A DNA stretch of 64,000 nt from JBPOFM01 sp051252455. Its GTDB lineage: Bacteria; Bacteroidota; Bacteroidia; Flavobacteriales; Flavobacteriaceae. The DNA lies in contig JBPOFM010000010.1 in NCBI GenBank assembly GCA_051252455.1, positions 1 through 64,000 on the forward strand, read 5' to 3'. Below are positions 25,166-34,263 of this stretch, piece by piece (within the stretch, counting starts at the first letter, position 1; every line of letters starts with the position of its first letter). A model generated the notes under the pieces. That model was not told the DNA's origin. It worked only from the letters and a program-made list of their open reading frames with translations, and made no database searches. Position numbers and translations under genes: made by a program.

Positions 25166-26263
25166 ATGTTTTATTCCAATGAGTATCGACACCTATTTAG
25201 CTTAATAGATGATAATCCCCAAGTGTTTCCTTCGGACATATGGAACGTATTGAATGACCTTCAATTACCGCAAAGCATTGTGCCAATCAAATACCTTACA
25301 CGTAAAAGTAACACCGCTATAGAAAGACCTAATATTTTAAAACTGCTTTTTGAATTAGGAAAAGGCAATCTATCAGTGGGTCGAATTTTTGAGGGCCACG
25401 TCAATGCATTGTTTTTATTAGAACAATTTGGAACGGAACGGCAAAAGGAAGCGTACTTTACAGATGCGGCAGAAGGAAAAATTTTCGGTGTTTGGAATAC
25501 GGAACGAGCCTCGGATGGATTGAAATTGCATACAACAGATAATGGTCTGTTCTGTGAAGGAGCAAAAATATTTTGTTCAGGTGCCTTGAAGATCCACCGT
25601 CCAATTGTGACAGCACATACCACAGAGGGATTGCAAATGATTATTTTGGAGCTTGATAATACAAATCAGTTAAGAGAAGATTGGTCGCTATGGAATCCTA
25701 TCGGAATGCTGAGCTCGGTTAGTTGCAGATTGGATTTTACAGGTTTGACGGCCTCCAGAAAACAATTATTAGGAGAGGTTAATACTTATTATCAAGAACC
25801 TCATTTTTCGTTTGGAGCGGTTCGTTTTTCAGCGGTGCAGTTAGGAGGTGCGCAGCGGATTTTTGAGGAAATGTTGGTTCATCTTCAAAAAATGAAGCGA
25901 ACCAACGATACCTATCAAAAAATGCGTTTGGGAAAAGCCGCCATCCTAATGGAAAGCGCAGAATTATGGATGGATAAGGCATCTAAATTGATGCATAATA
26001 AACTTGATAATTACACACCGGAAATGAAAATACACTTCGCCAATATGATGCGCACCGCAACTTCGGACATATGCAATGAGATGATTGCACTTGCAGAAAC
26101 CGCAGTCGGCATCCAATCCACTATGCAATCCCATCCTATTGAAAGACCCATACGGGATTTAAGAGTTTATTTAAAACAAGCCGGACCAGATGCCGCTTTG
26201 GACAACATAGGAAAGTATGTAGCAACAACAAAATCAAAATTATGTCAGACACTCAAAGGTTGA
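25166..26263 (+). CDS. Acyl-CoA dehydrogenase-like flavoprotein
   Basis: The 365 residues have the ACAD layout: helical N-terminal part (to about 110), beta domain with GVWNTERASDGLKL and a flavin-loop-like FCSGALKIHRPIV, and a C-terminal helical domain ending HPIERPIRDLRVYLKQAGPDAALDNIG, which matches the FAD-contacting RDxR region. It is slightly shorter than the usual 380-390 residues. The next gene starts inside its 3' end (22-base overlap), so it is co-translated with the PIG-L/methyltransferase. A role in fatty-acid breakdown is unlikely in this setting; it may oxidise an acyl or amino group on a cluster product. Confidence 0.82.
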   Translation: MFYSNEYRHLFSLIDDNPQVFPSDIWNVLNDLQLPQSIVPIKYLTRKSNTAIERPNILKLLFELGKGNLSVGRIFEGHVNALFLLEQFGTERQKEAYFTDAAEGKIFGVWNTERASDGLKLHTTDNGLFCEGAKIFCSGALKIHRPIVTAHTTEGLQMIILELDNTNQLREDWSLWNPIGMLSSVSCRLDFTGLTASRKQLLGEVNTYYQEPHFSFGAVRFSAVQLGGAQRIFEEMLVHLQKMKRTNDTYQKMRLGKAAILMESAELWMDKASKLMHNKLDNYTPEMKIHFANMMRTATSDICNEMIALAETAVGIQSTMQSHPIERPIRDLRVYLKQAGPDAALDNIGKYVATTKSKLCQTLKG

Positions 26264-27588
26264 CCAGAGAAGATTTGGCAGTTTCCCCTGCTTTGTCCTT
26301 GGAACAACTAGGACATCAAATTGGAAAAGTTATGGTATTGGCACCACATCCAGACGATGAAGCTTTGGGTTGTGGCGGACTGATTTCGCACCTTCGACGA
26401 CAGGACATCGATGTATGGATTTGCTTTATGACCAGTGGAGAAGCCTCACATCCCAATTCTAAAAAATATCCTTCAAACGTATTATTAAAGGTACGTGAAA
26501 TGGAAGCCTTAAACTCCTGCCATATTTTGGGTGTGGACGCTTCCAAGGTTTTGTTTATGAATGGTGCCGATGGTCATTTTAAGAAAACATCCAGCTTAAA
26601 TAAACAAAAAATGGTTACAACTCTGGTTGATATAATTCAGGAGAATGACGTAGCCACACTCTTTATACCGTGGCGGCGTGACTGCCATCCCGATCATTTA
26701 GCAACCTTCAATCTGGGAATGCGCTTGAAAGAACATTTGCAAAACCCTGTGCAAATATTTGAATACCCCATTTGGTTATGGGCAAGTTCAATGCCTGAAG
26801 ATTGGCCACTCAAAGGAGAAGTGGAACTCTTTCGACTGAATGTGGAGGATGTATTGGAAATCAAGAAAGAAGCAATTTTTGCACATACTTCACAAACCAC
26901 AGATATGATTGATGATGATATTGATGGTTTTATGTTGACAACAGAACTTTTGATTCCATTTCTATCTTCTTATGAATATTTTTTTCTAGAGCCTGAAAAG
27001 ACCAAAGAATCCTTGGACAAGAATTATTTTGATGCGCTTTATGAAAATAATCCTGACCCATGGAATTTTACCAACAGTGAATATGAAATAAAAAAATATG
27101 AAACTATTGATTCCTTTTTAGGGGACCAAAACTATTCTCATGGTTTGGAACTGGGATGTTCCATCGGTATTCAAACCCGATTTTTTGCTAATCGTTGCAG
27201 ACGCTTATTAGCCGTGGACATTAGTGAGGAAGCCATAAAATCTGCCGAATCCTTAAATAAAAATCTTGACCATGTCCAATTTAAAGTCATGGACATCCTT
27301 AAGGATTTTCCGGCTGAAACCTTCGATTTTATCAGCATGTGTGAGGTGGGATATTTTTTCAGTCAAGAAGCCTTAAAAACAGTTTTTCAAAACATCACAA
27401 ATCGACTTGAAAATAAAGGTCAGGTCCTCTTAGTGCATTGGACCTCCTATGTTCGCGATTTCCCTTTGACGGGACAACAGGTCCACAAATTATTTCAGGA
27501 GCATGCTCAACAGAAAGGACAGTTTGAACTGATGGACTCTTTTCGGGATGAACGTTATGAATTGATGCTTTGGAGGAGGGTGAAATGA
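26242..27588 (+). CDS. Fused PIG-L deacetylase and SAM methyltransferase
   Basis: The 448 residues are a two-domain enzyme. The N-terminal PIG-L/LmbE-type deacetylase (about 27-245) has the zinc motif APHPDDE (34-40) and RDCHPDH (146-152). The C-terminal class I methyltransferase resembles the NodS group: YENNPDPWNF (267-276), SEYE..KY, motif I LELGCSIGI (302-310) and VDIS (325-328). PIG-L enzymes remove acetyl from N-acetylglucosamine-type sugars and NodS N-methylates the freed amine, so sequential deacetylation and N-methylation of a sugar is a reasonable inference. It overlaps the ACAD-like gene. Confidence 0.87.
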   Translation: MSDTQRLTREDLAVSPALSLEQLGHQIGKVMVLAPHPDDEALGCGGLISHLRRQDIDVWICFMTSGEASHPNSKKYPSNVLLKVREMEALNSCHILGVDASKVLFMNGADGHFKKTSSLNKQKMVTTLVDIIQENDVATLFIPWRRDCHPDHLATFNLGMRLKEHLQNPVQIFEYPIWLWASSMPEDWPLKGEVELFRLNVEDVLEIKKEAIFAHTSQTTDMIDDDIDGFMLTTELLIPFLSSYEYFFLEPEKTKESLDKNYFDALYENNPDPWNFTNSEYEIKKYETIDSFLGDQNYSHGLELGCSIGIQTRFFANRCRRLLAVDISEEAIKSAESLNKNLDHVQFKVMDILKDFPAETFDFISMCEVGYFFSQEALKTVFQNITNRLENKGQVLLVHWTSYVRDFPLTGQQVHKLFQEHAQQKGQFELMDSFRDERYELMLWRRVK

Positions 27589-27595
27589 AAATAAT

Positions 27596-28753
27596 TTAAT
27601 TCAATAAATAATTTCTAATGTCCTCGCATGCCCCAAAAACAGAGCAATTAGGAAATCGTTCATGAAAATCTTGGTTTGAATCCAAGAAATGTTGAATTGC
27701 TATGAGCGCAGCTTCCGGATTTTTATAGGTGTGAATGAGGCGTAGCAATGATTCTTTATTTGTTTCCGCTATTTCGCAAATCGGTTCGAAAAGCTCGATA
27801 TTTGGTACGGAATAAAATTGATTCAAAAGAGTATGGATTTTGAAACGCATCAATAACTTCTGCAAACCTTCCACATTGTAAGACACACCTTCCCATTCAC
27901 TCCAAATCTTCAGTTCCGCGCCAAAACCTTCCCCACATCGCGAATCGATTCGCGTGGAAGTTGTCACGATGGTGTCCATACAGTGGCGCACGGCAATACC
28001 AAGGCTGACGACTCGATTGTACAAATCTACATCTTCCAAAAAATGTAAAGGTTGAATCCCGCCAACGGCGTTGTAAACATTATTTTTAATAGCCAAATTC
28101 GGACCCCAATGATAACTGTGTCTTGGCCATGGGTCATTTAAGTTTGGCAACAGTTTATGTTCCAGTTCGGACTTCAGCATTAGATATTCATCCTTTGCCT
28201 GAAGGTATTTCAAGGCCTGTCCATCCACCGATTCATAATCCGATCTGATAAAGCCGCAAACCAATCCGATGTTCGTTTCAGAATAGCTTTCAATCGTGGC
28301 GAGCCAATTGGAATCTGGAATAGTATCAGCATCTGTTGTAATGATGAAGCCATTTTCCGATAGCCGTCCACTAGCAATGTTCATTAAAATCCTTCGTGCT
28401 GCGCCCACGGTGTTCAGTTCATCGGAGTTTAATTCCATACAATGAACATTTATTGCTGTATATTTCGCCGAAAATTGGTTGCATTTGACATAGGTATCAT
28501 CCGAACAATTATTGCAAAGGACCAAAAGTTCAAAACGAGACGAATTGAACGGTTTACGGTCACACAATTTTTGATTTGATATGGCTTCCAATGTTTTGAT
28601 GATGCTTTCACTTTCATTCTTTGCAGGAATTGTGATAACCATTTTTAACGCGTCCGTCGGAGGCGGAAGTGATTGACCCATTTCTTTTGCAATTGTATCA
28701 ATTTTTGTAATCAAAACATTGTCTTGGATCTCTTCAGTCGCTATTTGAGGCAT
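27596..28753 (-). CDS. Family 2 glycosyltransferase
   Basis: I place the start at 28753 (MPQIATEEIQ), since an in-frame ATG at 28843 would overlap the upstream gene by 64 bases. The GT-A domain shows VITIPAKNESESIIKTL, LVLCNNCSDDT, the DxD motif ITTDADTIPDSNW, and a later GGIQPLHFLEDVDLYNRV typical of inverting family 2 enzymes. No membrane helix is seen. It is convergent with the PIG-L/methyltransferase gene (7-base gap) and follows the glycosidase gene. Such a transferase beside an ACAD and PIG-L/MT pair recurs in other bacteria as far as I remember. Confidence 0.85.
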   Translation of the reverse strand: MPQIATEEIQDNVLITKIDTIAKEMGQSLPPPTDALKMVITIPAKNESESIIKTLEAISNQKLCDRKPFNSSRFELLVLCNNCSDDTYVKCNQFSAKYTAINVHCMELNSDELNTVGAARRILMNIASGRLSENGFIITTDADTIPDSNWLATIESYSETNIGLVCGFIRSDYESVDGQALKYLQAKDEYLMLKSELEHKLLPNLNDPWPRHSYHWGPNLAIKNNVYNAVGGIQPLHFLEDVDLYNRVVSLGIAVRHCMDTIVTTSTRIDSRCGEGFGAELKIWSEWEGVSYNVEGLQKLLMRFKIHTLLNQFYSVPNIELFEPICEIAETNKESLLRLIHTYKNPEAALIAIQHFLDSNQDFHERFPNCSVFGACEDIRNYLLN

Positions 28754-28779
28754 TATGTAAAACTTATGAAAATTATTAT

Positions 28780-29916
28780 TTATGAAGTTGACGACCGAAT
28801 GCCTGCTAAATGATTTTCTACCATCTGGATACTCTTTTGACAAGACTTGACATAGCCCATATCTGGAATTCTGTTTTTATCGAAATCCAAATCCCAGATG
28901 CCACATTTACTGTAATCGGTCAAATCATCCCAATCGGGTCTATCAATGACAGGATAAATGCATATACCACGTAAGTCCACACCTAAATTAATGGCCTTAA
29001 GACATTCCTCCGTTATCTCCTCAATCCAAATATCACGTCCCAGACCGAAATGTCCAGTTTCAGTTAAAACTAAAGGTTTTTGATAGCGACGATATGCCAT
29101 GAGCAATAATTCAGAAAATGGCGTCATTAGACCTTTAGCTGTGGGCCAATGAAGAGGTTGATTGAGCGTATCCCATTGGTTATTATAATAATAGTTAAAA
29201 CCAATCATATCCAACAGTTCGGGGCTTCCACCGAGTTCTGGGGACTTTTTTCCCAACAAAATATCCAGAGCTGTGAATTGATTATTGTTGATGTCTTCCA
29301 AAGTTGCAATATCAATAGTTGTATCTGCAGGATGAATTTTGATGAGTGGGTCAATTCCCATAATCATACATTCAGGATGCGTTTCTTTAAGCATTTTGAT
29401 ACCTTCAATGGAGGCCTTGCATAAATGGTATTTGATATCATCACCACTATTTATGGCAAATGGAACCGTTCCTCTGACATCACCTGAATGCCAAGAGAGA
29501 AAACTGATTTCATTGATAGGAACGACCATCAATCGCGCGTCCGAATGTTGCGCATGGAAGTTGGCAAATGCTCCACATAAAGCAGTAAACCGCGACACAA
29601 ATTGCGGATGCGTAGGAATGAGTCCATCGGGATAACCGAAATGACATAGGTCCCAAATAATTTGAAAGTTAAGCTTCTTGGCAGCTGTAAAAAATGGTAA
29701 CAGGCTGCTAAAGTCAAAAGTATAAGGTGCCACTTCCACCCGACTCCAACAAACGCCTTCCCGAACCACTTTAATATTCAAATCGTTGAGCAAATCGAAA
29801 TCGTCCGAAACACGTTGGTCATGTTCTGTTTCCATCATCAGATTGACTCGGTCTCCAGACCTGTTGATGTGGTCTGCACATTCGAATCCTCCCATAAAAA
29901 AACTATTAAACTCCAT
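28780..29916 (-). CDS. Family 1-like glycoside hydrolase
   Basis: The 378 residues (start MEFNSFFMGGFECADH at 29916; an ATG 15 bases upstream is possible) have a clan A TIM-barrel pattern: IWDLCHFGYPD, acid/base glutamate in VPINEISFLSWH, NYYYNNQWD, nucleophile glutamate in LVLTETGHFG. It resembles beta-glucosidase-type GH1 proteins but is shorter than the usual 440-480, with weaker motifs. No signal peptide, so it acts in the cytoplasm. Proteins like this are found near UDP-galactopyranose mutase and glycosyltransferase genes, as here. Confidence 0.75.
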   Translation of the reverse strand: MEFNSFFMGGFECADHINRSGDRVNLMMETEHDQRVSDDFDLLNDLNIKVVREGVCWSRVEVAPYTFDFSSLLPFFTAAKKLNFQIIWDLCHFGYPDGLIPTHPQFVSRFTALCGAFANFHAQHSDARLMVVPINEISFLSWHSGDVRGTVPFAINSGDDIKYHLCKASIEGIKMLKETHPECMIMGIDPLIKIHPADTTIDIATLEDINNNQFTALDILLGKKSPELGGSPELLDMIGFNYYYNNQWDTLNQPLHWPTAKGLMTPFSELLLMAYRRYQKPLVLTETGHFGLGRDIWIEEITEECLKAINLGVDLRGICIYPVIDRPDWDDLTDYSKCGIWDLDFDKNRIPDMGYVKSCQKSIQMVENHLAGIRSSTS

Positions 29917-30011
29917 ATTCCAAAATCTCAATAAAAATGTAAATATTAAAAATTAAATAAATTAAACTGCGTTCAATAAAACAAAAAAAGAACCCAATAA
30001 AACTATTTGAG

Positions 30012-30019
30012 CAAAGTTA
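30012..30019 (-). promoter_or_regulatory. Possible -7 box for the glycosidase-GT2 pair
   Basis: The minus strand reads TAACTTTG, matching TANNTTTG, about 96 bases before the glycosidase start. The nearest TTG lies only 16 bases upstream, so support is moderate. Confidence 0.35.
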
Positions 30020-30119
30020 GTGGAGCGCTGTATAGCAATAAATATTGACCCAATTCACTTCGAACTTTTTAAGACTCTAAAGATTCTTTTTAGGACACAT
30101 TTTGGTATTGGTTGGCAAC

Positions 30120-30127
30120 TAATTTTG
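30120..30127 (+). promoter_or_regulatory. Possible -7 box for the GT4-glf operon
   Basis: TAATTTTG matches TANNTTTG, with TTTG 15 bases upstream (30101-30104), shorter than ideal. It lies 69 bases before the chosen ATG at 30196 and argues against the TTG start at 30112. Confidence 0.35.
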
Positions 30128-30195
30128 TTTTATCATATTTGAAACTTCTTAAACAATTTGTTTCAAGTCAAATTAATCAAAAATCTAAATTTTCG

Positions 30196-31335
30196 ATGAA
30201 TAATTCACAAAATACGATTCAGACAGACCTTAAAAAATCTGAATCAAATAATGAAGAAGTGGCAGACATGACATCATCGTATGACCTGGTTGTCTTCTCA
30301 CATTTACGCTGGAATTTCGTTTATCAAAGGCCGCAACATCTCATCAGTAGAATGGCGAAACACTATAAGACCCTTTTTATTGAAGAACCCATCGGCTATG
30401 AGGATTCAGAAGTCAACAGTTTTGAGATGGAAACCATAACATCACAATTGACCGTCATCAGACCTAAAGTTAAACATATTGATGACATTGCATCAGTAAT
30501 TTCTCAACTGCATATAAAGGATGTACAAATTGCATGGTTTTATTCAGCAGCTTTTGAACTTCTTCTTGATAAAATTGAACCTCAAGTCATTATATACGAC
30601 TGTATGGATGAACTATCCCTTTTCAAAGGCGCAGATGAACAATTGAAATCGCAGGAATTACGGTTGATCAAAAAAGCAGATTTAGTATTCACTGGAGGCA
30701 AGTCTCTATACGAAGCCAAGGCACAATTATCAGATAATGCTTATTGCTTTCCAAGTTCGGTAGATATCAATCACTTTCAAAAAGCACTAAAAAACCTTCC
30801 TGTTCCTGATGATATGAAGGATATCAATAAACCCGTTGTAGGTTACATAGGCGTTATTGACGAACGTATTGATATTGAACTTTTGGAAAGTACGGCGAGA
30901 AAAAACTCGAATTATGATTTTGTCATGATCGGACCCGTTGTTAAAATCAGTTATGATGATTTGCCACAATTGGAAAACATACATTATCTCGGAATGAAAT
31001 CTTATGAGGAACTGCCTGGCTATCTCTCAACATTTGAGGTGGCAATGATGCCATTTGCACTAAACGATTCCACCAAATTTATAAGCCCAACAAAAACTTT
31101 GGAGTACATGGCAGCTGGAAAACCTATCATTTCCACCTCTATTTATGATGTCGTTCGAGATTATAGCGATGTCGTTTATATCGTCGAAACGTATAAGGAT
31201 TTTGGGGATGCACTTAACGAAATAAAATTACAAAATACAGATTATACTAATACTTATAAATCCATACTTGATAGTTCATCTTGGGACCATACGGCTTCCC
31301 AGATGACCGAATTAATAAAGGAAGTTGTCGCATGA
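30196..31335 (+). CDS. Family 4-type glycosyltransferase
   Basis: A GT-B enzyme of about 379 residues, starting at ATG 30196 (MNNSQNTIQ); the next ATG (30268) gives MTSSYDLVVFSHLRWNFVYQ and is also possible. Signature parts are FVYQRPQHLISRMA near the start, IYDCMDELSLF, GYIGVIDERID, and the donor-site stretch KFISPTKTLEYMAAGKPIISTS. This subgroup is repeatedly found next to UDP-galactopyranose mutase. It overlaps glf by four bases (ATGA), so they are co-translated; a galactofuranosyl transfer role is inferred. Confidence 0.87.
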   Translation: MNNSQNTIQTDLKKSESNNEEVADMTSSYDLVVFSHLRWNFVYQRPQHLISRMAKHYKTLFIEEPIGYEDSEVNSFEMETITSQLTVIRPKVKHIDDIASVISQLHIKDVQIAWFYSAAFELLLDKIEPQVIIYDCMDELSLFKGADEQLKSQELRLIKKADLVFTGGKSLYEAKAQLSDNAYCFPSSVDINHFQKALKNLPVPDDMKDINKPVVGYIGVIDERIDIELLESTARKNSNYDFVMIGPVVKISYDDLPQLENIHYLGMKSYEELPGYLSTFEVAMMPFALNDSTKFISPTKTLEYMAAGKPIISTSIYDVVRDYSDVVYIVETYKDFGDALNEIKLQNTDYTNTYKSILDSSSWDHTASQMTELIKEVVA

Positions 31336-32474
31336 AAAAAGATATTCTAATAATAGGAGCTGGTATTTCCGGTTCAGTGCTCGCAGAAAGATATGCCTCC
31401 ATTGGCAAGAAAGTGTTGGTGGTTGAAAAAAGAAATCACATTGGAGGTAATTGCTATGATTATATTGATGACAATGGCATTTTGGTCTCCAAATACGGAG
31501 CGCATTTGTTTCATACCAACGATTTGGAAGTATGGAACTATGTCAACCGTTTTTCCAAATGGTATACTTGGGAGCACAAAGTCATCGCGAAAGTGGATGG
31601 TAAATTGGTTCCGATACCTGTTAACATTGATACCGTCAACAGCTTGTTTGGATTAGAGATAGACAGCGAAAAGGAAATGAAGCAATGGCTTGATGACAAT
31701 CGTTTGGATTTACCAAATCCGAAAAATGGAAAGGAAGCCGTGTTGAGTAAAGTCGGTCCTGTGCTGTATGAAAAAATGTTTAAGCATTATACCAAAAAGC
31801 AATGGGACAAATATCCTGAAGAACTGAATGCTTCGGTCTTAAATCGAATTCCAGTTCGCACCAATAGAGATGATCGCTACTTTTCTGATACTTTTCAAGC
31901 GCTTCCGGAAAAAGGATATACAAAGCTTTTTGAGAAGCTTCTCGACCATCCAAATATAAAGGTGGAATTGAACACAGATTATTTCGATGTCAAGTCTAAA
32001 TACTCGGGATTCGAAAAGGTATTTTATTCAGGACCGATCGATAGATTTTTCAATTTTAAGCACAGTCTGAAAGAACAATTGGAATACCGCTCCATCAAAT
32101 TTGTTCCAGAAACCGTGGAAAAAGAATTCTTTCAGCAAAATTCGGTGGTAAACTATCCTGGACAGGAAGTTGATTTTACACGCATTGTTGAATACAAGCA
32201 TTTTGGAAATCAACAGTCCAAAAAGACGACCATTGTCAGAGAATATACGACTGATGTGGGCGAACCTTACTATCCTGTTTTAAATGATAGCAACTTAAAA
32301 ATATACGAAAAATATCGCTTGGAAGCAGAAAAGCATCCCGATATACATTTCGTGGGTCGATTGGCCAATTATAAATATTTCAATATGGATCAAGCGTTCA
32401 AGAATGCGTTGGACTTATTTGAGAACGTGGAACATGCAAACAAAACCACATCATCGAAGAAAGCTATGGCTTAG
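31332..32474 (+). CDS. glf: UDP-galactopyranose mutase
   Basis: This flavoenzyme interconverts UDP-galactopyranose and UDP-galactofuranose. The 380 residues (start 31332 from the ATGA overlap) have the FAD motif IIGAGISGSVLAERYA, EKRNHIGGNCYD, SKYGAHLFHTND, the arginine-containing VPIPVN loop, and the C-terminal HFVGRLANYKYFNMDQAF. The motifs are complete. Presence of glf means the cell probably builds galactofuranose-containing glycans; it is the last gene of this direction and is followed by a 12-bp-stem terminator. Confidence 0.95.
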   Translation: MKKDILIIGAGISGSVLAERYASIGKKVLVVEKRNHIGGNCYDYIDDNGILVSKYGAHLFHTNDLEVWNYVNRFSKWYTWEHKVIAKVDGKLVPIPVNIDTVNSLFGLEIDSEKEMKQWLDDNRLDLPNPKNGKEAVLSKVGPVLYEKMFKHYTKKQWDKYPEELNASVLNRIPVRTNRDDRYFSDTFQALPEKGYTKLFEKLLDHPNIKVELNTDYFDVKSKYSGFEKVFYSGPIDRFFNFKHSLKEQLEYRSIKFVPETVEKEFFQQNSVVNYPGQEVDFTRIVEYKHFGNQQSKKTTIVREYTTDVGEPYYPVLNDSNLKIYEKYRLEAEKHPDIHFVGRLANYKYFNMDQAFKNALDLFENVEHANKTTSSKKAMA

Positions 32475-32525
32475 TATTCGAAATATTTAAGTGCTCGAAT
32501 TTTCACGGACTTTTTGTTAAACATT

Positions 32526-32559
32526 ATTCTGGAAATGCCTACACATTTCCAGAATTTTA
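32526..32559 (+). terminator. Terminator after glf
   Basis: A perfect 12-bp stem ATTCTGGAAATG/CATTTCCAGAAT (32526-32537/32544-32555) with a six-base loop, followed by TTTT. It lies 5 bases from the convergent SDR gene end and may serve both directions. Confidence 0.8.
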
Positions 32560-32563
32560 TAAT

Positions 32564-33412
32564 TTAACCTCCAATGATTTCCCCACCATTGACATGGATA
32601 AATTGACCTGTAACGTACGAACTGTCTTCTGATGCCAAATACACATAGGCAGGTCCAACTTCACTCGGTTGCCCTGCCCTTCCCATCGGTGTGTCCTGCC
32701 CAAAATCACTTACTTCGTCAAAAGTCGAGACAATAAGCGGTGTCCAAATTGGTCCTGGTGCTACACCGTTGACTCGAATCTTTTTCTTTGCCAATTGTTT
32801 TGACAGCGAACGTGTAAAACTTGTGATTGCTCCTTTCGTACTGGCATAATCAACCAAATGTTCACTACCTCTATAAGCTGTGACCGAGCCAGTATTAATA
32901 ATGACATCACCTTTTTCAAAATGTTCCAAAGCTGCTTCTGCCATATAGAAATATGGAAAAATGTTGGTTTTGAACGTTTTTTCTAATTGCTTTTTAGTAA
33001 TCTGTTGGATCGAATCCTTTGAAAATTGCATCGCTGCATTGTTGACCAGGATATTAAGTTTGCCATATTCGTCGATGCATTCTTTAACGCTATTTTTACA
33101 GTTGTCCTCATTTTTAAGGTCGGTTTGTATCAGGAGGCATTTTTGTCCTTCCTTAACGACCATTTCCTGGGTTTTTTTTGCGTCTTCAGTTTCGTCATAG
33201 TAAACAATGGCAATATCTGCGCCTTCTCTTGCAAAATGTATGGCTACACTTCTGCCGATACCACTATCACCACCAGTAATGAGCGCAACTTTTCCCTTTA
33301 ATTTTTCTGAACCTTTATAATTATCTCTAATAACTTCTGGTTCTGGGTGCATCTTACGTTCTTTTCCAGGCTGGCTCTGTTTTTGCTCTGTGAATTTTTT
33401 TGGTTTTGTCAT
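32564..33412 (-). CDS. SDR oxidoreductase, general stress type (YdaD/YhdF-like)
   Basis: The 282 residues have the long N-terminal extension of this subgroup (about 1-38, KKFTEQKQSQPGKERKMHPEP), then the NAD(P) motif TGGDSGIGRSVA, NNAAMQF, the catalytic S-Y-K triad (NTGSVTAY..YASTKGA), and the C-terminal VYLASEDSSYVTGQFIHVNGG. Relatives are general stress proteins in Bacillus; the substrate is unknown. It is monocistronic here, in the stress-gene region. Confidence 0.9.
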   Translation of the reverse strand: MTKPKKFTEQKQSQPGKERKMHPEPEVIRDNYKGSEKLKGKVALITGGDSGIGRSVAIHFAREGADIAIVYYDETEDAKKTQEMVVKEGQKCLLIQTDLKNEDNCKNSVKECIDEYGKLNILVNNAAMQFSKDSIQQITKKQLEKTFKTNIFPYFYMAEAALEHFEKGDVIINTGSVTAYRGSEHLVDYASTKGAITSFTRSLSKQLAKKKIRVNGVAPGPIWTPLIVSTFDEVSDFGQDTPMGRAGQPSEVGPAYVYLASEDSSYVTGQFIHVNGGEIIGG

Positions 33413-33536
33413 GATTTGCTAATTTTGATTTTATCGAAATTTAATTGATTAAAAAAATTTAGAGTTCCTCAATTGAGAATAAAGTTGTCTCAAAAAATAT
33501 GAACAAATTTGAACGGCGTTCTTATACAAAAATATC

Positions 33537-33560
33537 AAAGCCCAATTTCTATTGGGCTTT
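33537..33560. terminator. Hairpin terminator between the SDR and lipoprotein genes
   Basis: A perfect 10-bp stem AAAGCCCAAT/ATTGGGCTTT (33537-33546/33551-33560) with a TTCT loop. Read leftward it ends the lipoprotein gene transcript. Confidence 0.75.
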
Positions 33561-33603
33561 TACATTCGTCAGTGTTATTTTCAGTCTTGTTATTGTTGCT
33601 TTA

Positions 33604-34080
33604 TCAATTTTTATAGGGATTAGCTCTTACCCACTGCCGATAGCTGCTATATTGACTGATATCCAGAAATCCTTTCATGGTTTGGTCCTCCAACTGCATG
33701 CGTTGTTGAATGCTTAATGTGCTGTTAGGATTTGATTTCTGCCAACTGTCCATATTTTGGTGCGAGATTCTTTCGTATTGACTGATCTGGTCATCAGTCC
33801 AGTTCAAATGGGTATAAAGATTGCCCATCCGTGTTCTGTCGTAATCGGTGAATCCATAGTCATTATCATCCTCTATTATGTCTATTTGTGAATTTCGAGC
33901 GGTGTTATTTTGATCCATTCGGTTGTTCTGGTCATTAATATCAGTATTCTGATCATTTCTGTCTGTCGTAGAAATTGTACGATTATTGGATGTGTTTGTT
34001 GAAGTGGTATTTTTGCCATTACCGCATGACATCATAGTCATTGTAATGATTACTGCGAGAATTTTTTTCAGATTTTTCAT
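33604..34080 (-). CDS. Small asparagine/aspartate-rich lipoprotein
   Basis: The 158 residues start with a lipoprotein signal (lipobox MMSC, C19), then a low-complexity N/T/D/Q-rich stretch (about 22-70), and a C-terminal helical part (about 75-158) with LYTHLNWTDDQISQYERI and a tail YSSYRQWVRANPYKN. I know no named family. Its leader, ATTAATCTTAAATTCTAAAATTATG-like, closely matches that of the CsbD-like gene upstream on the same strand, suggesting shared control. It is probably an envelope stress protein, but that is inferred from position only. Confidence 0.65.
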   Translation of the reverse strand: MKNLKKILAVIITMTMMSCGNGKNTTSTNTSNNRTISTTDRNDQNTDINDQNNRMDQNNTARNSQIDIIEDDNDYGFTDYDRTRMGNLYTHLNWTDDQISQYERISHQNMDSWQKSNPNSTLSIQQRMQLEDQTMKGFLDISQYSSYRQWVRANPYKN

Positions 34081-34194
34081 AATTTTAGAATTTAAGATTA
34101 ATATGAAATTAGGATGAAAATTGCGTTCTGATATACCTATAACAAAAAATTAATTGTCTTAAAAAATTGTTTTTCACCCACCAGTTTTTAAACA

Positions 34195-34222
34195 AAAACC
34201 CCATCGCGAGGATAGGGTTTAT
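34195..34222 (-). terminator. Probable terminator of the CsbD-like gene
   Basis: On the minus strand AAACCCTATC can pair with GATGGGGTTT across a short loop, with one bulge, and is followed by TTTTTG. Confidence 0.5.
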
Positions 34223-34263
34223 CAATCGAAGGATTGCAAATGGTTTAACAGGGTATCAGTATG

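Noticed and set aside
28753..28843. Longer N-terminus for the GT2 protein
   Set aside because: It would overlap the glycosidase gene by 64 bases; the ATG at 28753 fits the gap and the GT-A domain.
33499..33717. 72-codon plus-strand frame with a hydrophobic segment
   Set aside because: It crosses a terminator hairpin (33537-33560) and lies antisense to the end of the lipoprotein gene.
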